From Cristatella mucedo (Eukaryota; Bryozoa; Phylactolaemata; Cristatellidae): DNA of 64,000 bases. The DNA is taken from positions 2,566,001 to 2,630,000 of the forward strand of contig WPIO01000016.1 in assembly GCA_009760855.2 (NCBI GenBank), in the 5' to 3' direction. A model generated the notes under the pieces. That model had not been told where the DNA came from. It saw only the letters and a program-made list of their open reading frames with translations, and searched no databases. Position numbers and translations under genes: made by a program. Shown here piece after piece: positions 58,276 through 64,000 of the stretch. Within the stretch, counting starts at the first letter, position 1, and every line of letters begins with the position of its first letter.

Positions 58276-58564
58276 GTTATCTCCTGCAGAGGCACTTTGA
58301 AATTCACCCGATTTACCATCTAGTTGGATAGATTAAACTTGGCTACTCGACGTTAGAGGAGCACTGTGGCATTGCATAGCAAAAGTTGACGATGCGATTG
58401 GCTGGGAATTCGGGCAGCACATGAGTAGCTTTAATTGGAACGCTAAAAATTGTGGGCTGACAATTGGCAATTAGCTGCAGCGTGCATGGTATTCTGGTTG
58501 GCTTGTTTATTGTGATTGATTTCGCAGTATCGAAAGGCAAAGCAGCCGTACCGTAAGTATATAA

Positions 58565-58798
<234 letters not shown>

Positions 58799-58799
58799 T

Positions 58800-60510
58800 T
58801 GCCATTCGATAGGAAGTTTCTCTCGTGATCTTATGAAATGGATGATGCAGCAACAAGACATTCAGGCAAACCCGGTCTATAAGGAGCCGCCCTCAAGTTG
58901 CCGTGGCAAGTCGTGGTGGCTGGCAACTAGCATACAGTATTCGTGGCCGCAACATCCAGCTTAAGCTGCAAAATTCCCAGCCTTCCCGGCAAGCCTAGCG
59001 AGCGGTGGGGGTGTGCCGCCGCCGCTCCGTGCGGCCAAACTTATAGAGAAAGCGTCGATCGGATATCTGCCCCCAACCTCTTTGCAAAGCAGAAGCTCGA
59101 TAGATGTAAAAGATGATTGGTTGGCTCAGAGAAGGCTCACGTTAGAAGCCCAATGATGTGACTCAATCGATAATAGTAGAGTGGAGAATATAAATTCGGT
59201 ATGCTAATGAAGACTTCCATTTCGTCCGAGCGCGTCCTGGTAAAAACAACTTTTAGGCTCAGTTAGGGGTTCAAAGGACCGTAGCCTTTGAACCTGTTAA
59301 GTCAGCAACCGCTCCATTATCAGATAATATGCTAGTACTTGGTGCAAAAATTAAATTGCATTTGCGGCAATATCTACTGATGAGCACTGTTTTTAGAAGA
59401 AACCCAGAAATTACAGAGACTTCCTGAGTGCCTTAGGTCAATTGCTGTTTAATCAGACATTTAAAGTGTGGGTCTTCTTTCAGCGACGGAGAAAGTCCTT
59501 GGCGTTTCCGTGGTCACGACCTCAAATGCTGATGGCGGAACTTTCGGTATTATTGGCGATACTTTCTGCAGTATAGCTCAAATGTCTCTACTGTTCATGC
59601 GGCTTGTATAGTGAAAGCTTCCCTGAAATCCTTCGTTCTACTTTAAATGGATCTCCAACTCATTGGATTTAGATGAATCGTATGTTGCTAATCAATATCG
59701 ATGCAGTTTTCTAAACGTTGCTTCCTGTTGCTCTCGGAATGTTTTAATTGCACCGGGTGCACTGCCGTAAATTATCCTGGATTGGTCCACGGCGTTTGTC
59801 TTGGCATTCAAGCAGCTCAGATTCCGACACATTTTGGTCGAGCCTTCTTTTTCTTCCGGTCGCTCTAATTTTTATATTGTCATCATCTCTCGCTGTCTTT
59901 ATGACTTATAGTCTAATTTATTGTCTTGATCTCTCACACTTTCGCCGAGACTTCTCCCTCTCCCGCCTTGACGGCAGTTCGGCACAACTATGATATTTTG
60001 CTGCTTTCGCATCGTTAACAACGCCATCCTCTTAGATATGCAGTGCCTCTCGGCCGCACACTCTGTGCCGCTGCAATTCGCAACGCTAATATATTTAAAA
60101 TCGTAGCGTTTTACTGAATATCTTTGGCTTTTCAGGCCTCGTCAAACGTCAATACTCGCATTCGGTAGTTTTGATGTTTGCAGCAACTAATTATTCGGTT
60201 TGCTGCTCCGTGAGCTTGCGTTTGTCAATTTTAGCTGCTTGGATAGCTACCATGCTTGTAAGAGTGTTTGCGCTTGCGCGTTTCTAGAAAGATTGGGTTT
60301 AATATGATTGCATGCTTGGTACGATTCTTTAGACGACGTGGAAGTACTGCTTTCCAGCTTCCCAGCGCTCCAACTAAGTTTCACTCTAATCTGCGACAAT
60401 ATAACCGAGTTGCACACGGCACATGAGCCCCATGCTTGATATCGTTGAGTGCGCATTTTATGTTATAGGATTACACGTAAATTCAGTAAAGATATTTCTC
60501 TACTTTAAGG
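58800..60510. other. Gene B intron sequence, nothing recognised
   Basis: Unique AT/GC-balanced sequence between the TA microsatellite and a LINE-B fragment. No exon with good splice sites was seen. Confidence 0.4.
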
Positions 60511-60514
60511 CGCA

Positions 60515-60815
60515 TGTCTAATTCATCCTACTGCTGACTATGGCACATCCTTTTCAGCGGTCCTGAGCTGCTACTTCTATTCTACTTACTACCTCAACTG
60601 CTCTCCTGACTCTGCTATGTTTCCCACTTTCTCTTTGTTGCGTGAGACGAAGTCTGTTGGCTACCGAATGCGTACTGAAAGCCGCTTAGGCTGTGAGTGC
60701 GCTATACAAAACTCTCCTGCGTAACACCCACATGGTCTTTATGAATTTGTGGAGTTACAGACGGAGATACATTCCATTTCGTTCCATTACATTACATTAC
60801 ATTAATTCTTGAAAT
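60515..60815 (+). mobile_element. LINE-B 3' fragment
   Basis: Near-identical to 20,465-20,748 (ggctaccgaatgcgtactga, gagttacagacggagataca). The tail is ttacattacattac, directly before the Gene B exon at 60,831. Confidence 0.8.
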
Positions 60816-60830
60816 CTGCTCTCATTATAG

Positions 60831-60897
60831 CATCTACCAATCAGCCACTGTCGATGACCGCCCACATTTTCAAGGACACTTGCAACGAGCCGCTGAA
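60831..60897 (+). CDS. Gene B exon (67 nt)
   Basis: The acceptor is gaaatctgctctcattatag and the strong donor CTGAA|gtaagtgc. It enters in phase 1, restoring Ala with the preceding exon, and leaves in phase 2. The peptide is STNQPLSMTAHIFKDTCNEP then LK. The start of the exon lies directly after an (ATTAC)n tail of a LINE-B copy, so the acceptor region is partly of transposon origin. Confidence 0.55.
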
Positions 60898-61469
60898 GTA
60901 AGTGCTTCATTGAAACTTGAAAGACTCATTTGATAAGTTAAGCTGCACCATTTACCATATGAATCGCAGTCATAGAAGTGAGCATAACGAAATAGTTATT
61001 GAAGTGATTAAGAAATGCATTCCCGATCGCTGAAAAAATGGATATTTGCTCTCAGCTGACGGTTAGCTAGACGTACCTTGAAAAGGTGAGCCAGCGGCAG
61101 TATTGTGGTAGCCAACTGTCTAATGACGAAGGGCTTATTTTCTGCACTTGCACGCATGTCGCAAAGCAGAACTCTGGTAGAAATAAAGCGTTTCTGCGCC
61201 CAGGAGGCAAGGGCTGAAGGTCAATCGCGCCATTAGAGCCAGGGGGCGGAGGGGGCAGCCATCTTGGCCGCAGCCTACATATCGGGGCCTGGGCAGGAGC
61301 TGGCAGGTGGGCGTAGCCGCAGGTGTACACTTGTTGATCCACTTTAATTAAAAAACCTAGCCGCGCTCGAATTAATAAATCCCGCGACTCCTGGAAACGC
61401 CGAGAACCACAGCCTCCACGGGACTCTAACGGCTGATGAGCGTATGAGTTGAGGCAACGATTAATAGCT

Positions 61470-61720
61470 GTTTTTATTATTATATTATTATTATTATTAT
61501 GATTGTCATTATAATAATAATTATTATTAGATTATTAGCTGATTATTAGCTGTTATGGCAGTCCCTCCACCAGCTAAAGCAGACTCCAAAGCCACTTAAA
61601 TATTAATCTGAAATATTATGAGCTATTCACCATATACATAATATTAATAATATACCATATATCATCATATACATAATATGAATCTTAAATATTAATCTTA
61701 AATATTAAATGAGCTATGCA
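61470..61720. repeat. ATT-rich and AATATTA low-complexity stretch
   Basis: (ATT)n in both orientations and repeated ataatattaat units between Gene B exons 60,831 and 62,545. It may include degraded L2 tails. Confidence 0.7.
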
Positions 61721-62544
61721 GCATCTTGATCTAGCTACAAATTGCACTCTCCCACCTAAGATTGGTGGTTCTACGTCCATCAGTAGGATGTCCTGACATC
61801 GAGGCGACAAATGGCTAACAAAATGAAATCGAATAGCAGCTGGACTGGCCAACCAGAAAATAGGCTCATTAATGAAATTTTCACGTCGCGATTCTCTCAG
61901 CAGAATCGAAGCAGAGCGAAGTAGACTGAGCTCATGGCGCTGCAAAATCGCAGTCCGGATTATTAGCATCATCAGCGGGAACGGTCATGTCATCAGTGAC
62001 CTCAAGGCAGCCGTTGAGAGCTCATTTAGAGTGGGCTGATATCATTCATATCTATAGATGGTTATCCGGCTGCGTCTAATCCTGCACTGCCACTTGGCTA
62101 GCAAAGACCTGCTAAATCTCGAGCTGAACCGCTGCAGGATAGACCTCCAGCGATGAAAGTGAGATGACCGCATAGAGATCGCTACTCAAGAGAGTACACC
62201 CTAGGTTATGGCAACGCCGGCGCCTGACTGTTGTCTCGTGTCGGTAACAGGCGAGGGCCCCCAGACCCTGGCTAGCTAGCTAATCCTAATCGGAGCTCAG
62301 CATTCCTGCTGCTAGGCGAGAGCCCAGACGCTAGCGAATCAGAGCCCAGCGTTCCTGAATCGCAGACGAGAGGCAGCTACTGTCAGGGTTAACGTTTGCG
62401 CGCCAGCTAATAAAACGGAGCTGTCGAGTACTGTTTGGCACGAACGTTCTCGAAGTCGTTCGCCAGTCGGCCGGACGCACACTAAAACCGCGGGATCTCG
62501 GAAAAAGGCATCCAATTTTGACACGTGTCGCCCTATCATGGCAG

Positions 62545-62668
62545 AGGAGACCCGTCGTTTGTGACTTGGACGAGCCGCTTCATTACAACTTCCCCCGTCG
62601 TGGGTGCGTCCCATGCGTACCGCATGTATCGAGCCGGGAAATTTGGACGCATTCGCTCGTCGCCAGCA
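62545..62668 (+). CDS. Gene B exon: PKD-like segment
   Basis: The acceptor cgccctatcatggcag gives entry in phase 2, matching the donor at 60897. The peptide GDPSFVTWTSRFITTSPVVG, then ASHAYRMYRAGKFGRIRSSP, carries both the WtS/F and the HAY...aGkF marks of a PKD unit and echoes SWTSFG...HAY in exon 1. The end at CCAGCA|gtcaca (phase 0) is inferred; an in-frame TAA lies a few codons on, so a splice before it is required. Confidence 0.5.
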
Positions 62669-62799
62669 GTCACATTAGCTTAATAAGTACGATTGATTAG
62701 AGCATGCTCAGTAAAAGCTGCTGCGAAGGTCTGCTCCTTTCCACGTTTCCTCCTCCGTTCTTGCTGCCGTTGCCATCTCACCACGGACGAGTTTATCAG

Positions 62800-62897
62800 C
62801 CAAGAGGAGTTCAACAGCTGGCAAACGGTCGACCGACGGTCGAGGCTGCACAATTCGTTCGCGTCACGGACGCACAGACTCTCTCGGCAGCAGGGCG
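62800..62897 (+). CDS. Gene B exon
   Basis: A pyrimidine-rich stretch from 62,734 leads to acceptor gagtttatcag. Phase 0 entry gives PRGVQQLANGRPTVEAAQFV then RVTDAQTLSAAGR. The frame runs on only to a stop near 62,970, so either a 41-nt intron (62898-62938, gtgcaa...tacag) or a one-base assembly error in the GGGG run at about 62,917 links it to the next segment. Confidence 0.45.
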
Positions 62898-62938
62898 GTG
62901 CAAGTCGGGGATTGCCTATCGATATTGGTCGCGTACAG

Positions 62939-63030
62939 TGGCTACGCGATGCGAGCGGGTGCCGTCGCCGTAGATGGCTGCAGCCGGCCACGGTCTGGCG
63001 TTCCAGTGTTCGCCCTAACCCAGGTCGGAA
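62939..63030 (+). CDS. Gene B exon segment
   Basis: The frame reads GYAMRAGAVAVDGCSRPRSG then VPVFALTQVG. Upstream in the same frame VQVGDCLSILVAYS is also protein-like, which is why a frame error rather than a 41-nt intron may separate it from the previous exon. The end is either CCCAG|gtcgga (63023) or GGAA|gtaaac (63030); the latter fits the phase of the next exon. Confidence 0.4.
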
Positions 63031-63341
63031 GTAAACACTCTCAGCCACCGAAATTAGGGTCTGTCAGTGTAAGATGTTTCGCTCTACACGCTAGCCTATA
63101 TGGAGAGGACCTTGGACCACCGTACTCGAGACTCGTCGAACCCCAAGCGACGCCATTATTCACCTGGCAAGAGTTGGCGAGATTATATGTGCCGCCCGCG
63201 AGAGTTGGCGAGATTATATGTGCCACCTGCACATGCAAGTGCGAAGCTACATATCAATCACGCTCTTAGCGATTCTTGTCCTAAAATGCATCAGAAGTTT
63301 GGGCACTCCGTCGGAAAAAAACACTGCTTCCATTACCATAG

Positions 63342-63489
63342 ATAGCATCAGTAGTTCCCTCATCTGTTGTCGCTGTGGCACCTGCATACGCTGTGGCACC
63401 TGTATACGCTGTGGCACCTGTATACGCTGTGGCACCCATGTTGGAGCTGTCACTCAGCAATCAACGTCTGCAATAATGCGAGCAATTGA
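63342..63489 (+). CDS. Possible Gene B exon with 18-bp coding repeat
   Basis: The acceptor cttccattaccatag and strong donor ATTGA|gtaagt bound a 148-nt segment. In the frame compatible with the donor it reads SISSSLICCRCGTCIRCGTC and repeats CGTCIR three times. A second frame reads VAPVYA repeats but meets a stop before the donor. The six-residue repeat comes from an 18-bp tandem repeat, so this may be a non-coding satellite with chance splice sites. Confidence 0.3.
63366..63437. repeat. 18-bp tandem repeat
   Basis: About four copies of cgctgtggcacctgtata, with near-perfect identity, in the possible Gene B exon 63,342-63,489. Confidence 0.9.
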
Positions 63490-63564
63490 GTAAGTTGCTT
63501 ATCCGATTAAAAGACGTGCGAAAGACCATGCATGCTTGACACTAAGACGTGGATTTCGTCAGCA

Positions 63565-63940
63565 TACTGGCAACGGCACTTGTCAATGGAAGCCTTCACT
63601 CTGCAGCTCCTAGACTTGTGGAACTCACGTCCACAAGTCTTTCGCAATGACAGCTACTCTCCTGCTGCCGACTCTGGCACATTCTTTCCAGCCGTCCTGA
63701 GCTGATAATTACATGCTACTCACTGCCTCGACTGCTCTCTTGACTCTACTACGCTTCTCACTTTCTCTTTACAGTGTGAGATGAAGTCTGTTGGCTACCG
63801 AATGCGTATCAAAAGCCGCTAAGTCACTTTGAGTACGCTATACACAGCTCGTCTGCGTAAAACTCACACTTTGTCTTAGTGGATTTGCGGAGCTACAGAC
63901 GGAGATAAGTTATGTTAAATATCTTAAAATTATAAATATA
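63565..63940 (+). mobile_element. LINE-B 3' fragment, diverged
   Basis: Matches LINE-B from ctgcagctcctagacttgtg through ggctaccgaatgcg to ggagctacagacggagata. It is more diverged than the other two copies. AT-rich sequence follows to the window end. Confidence 0.75.
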
Positions 63941-64000
63941 ATAATATATATATATATCATATTATATTATATAATATATATTATGTTATATATGATACAT

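Overview
The window looks like animal nuclear DNA, probably from an invertebrate. Three things support this: short exons bounded by GT...AG splice sites, separated by large introns; many copies of an L2/CR1-like LINE with an (ATT)n-type tail; and tRNA-like SINEs, a hAT miniature transposon, microsatellites and CpG-rich minisatellites. There are no operons, Shine-Dalgarno sites, rRNA genes or CRISPR arrays. I cannot name the species.

Region 1 (about 0.4-24.5 kb, minus strand) is Gene A. I read sixteen exons from 23,926 down to about 411 that join in a consistent reading-frame phase. Leucine-rich helical (armadillo/HEAT-like) segments lie at both ends. In the middle, exons from 14,336 to 7,102 together build one extended Tudor (eTud) domain, with an IDYG signature followed by Arg where Asn is usual. 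Proteins with eTud domains usually bind dimethylarginine on Piwi-pathway and germ-granule partners. Flanking armadillo-like repeats are an unusual partner, so the gene's role is open. Both ends are incomplete. Its introns hold L2 tails, SINEs and a 246-bp direct duplication that may carry a duplicated 27-nt exon.

Region 2 (about 24.5-38.7 kb) is mainly repeats: several L2 copies (one in reverse orientation with most of the reverse transcriptase), SINEs, a paired composite repeat, and a SPIN-like hAT MITE at 38.5 kb. No gene was recognised there.

Region 3 (about 38.8-45.7 kb) is strongly CpG-rich. It holds two 22-bp minisatellites, an 18-bp minisatellite and the 5' end of Gene B.

Region 4 (44.6 kb to beyond 63.5 kb, plus strand) is Gene B. 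It has a signal peptide and several PKD-type Ig-like segments (FGDG/FGDS and HAY...G motifs), as in polycystin-1/REJ-type receptors. It runs off the right side of the window. Its eight-kb sixth intron is filled by three same-strand L2 elements, the largest with a nearly open ORF, plus long CA/TA microsatellites.

The two genes are not evidently related. All exon calls are by eye from splice signals, phase continuity and protein-like composition; no transcript or homology data were available.
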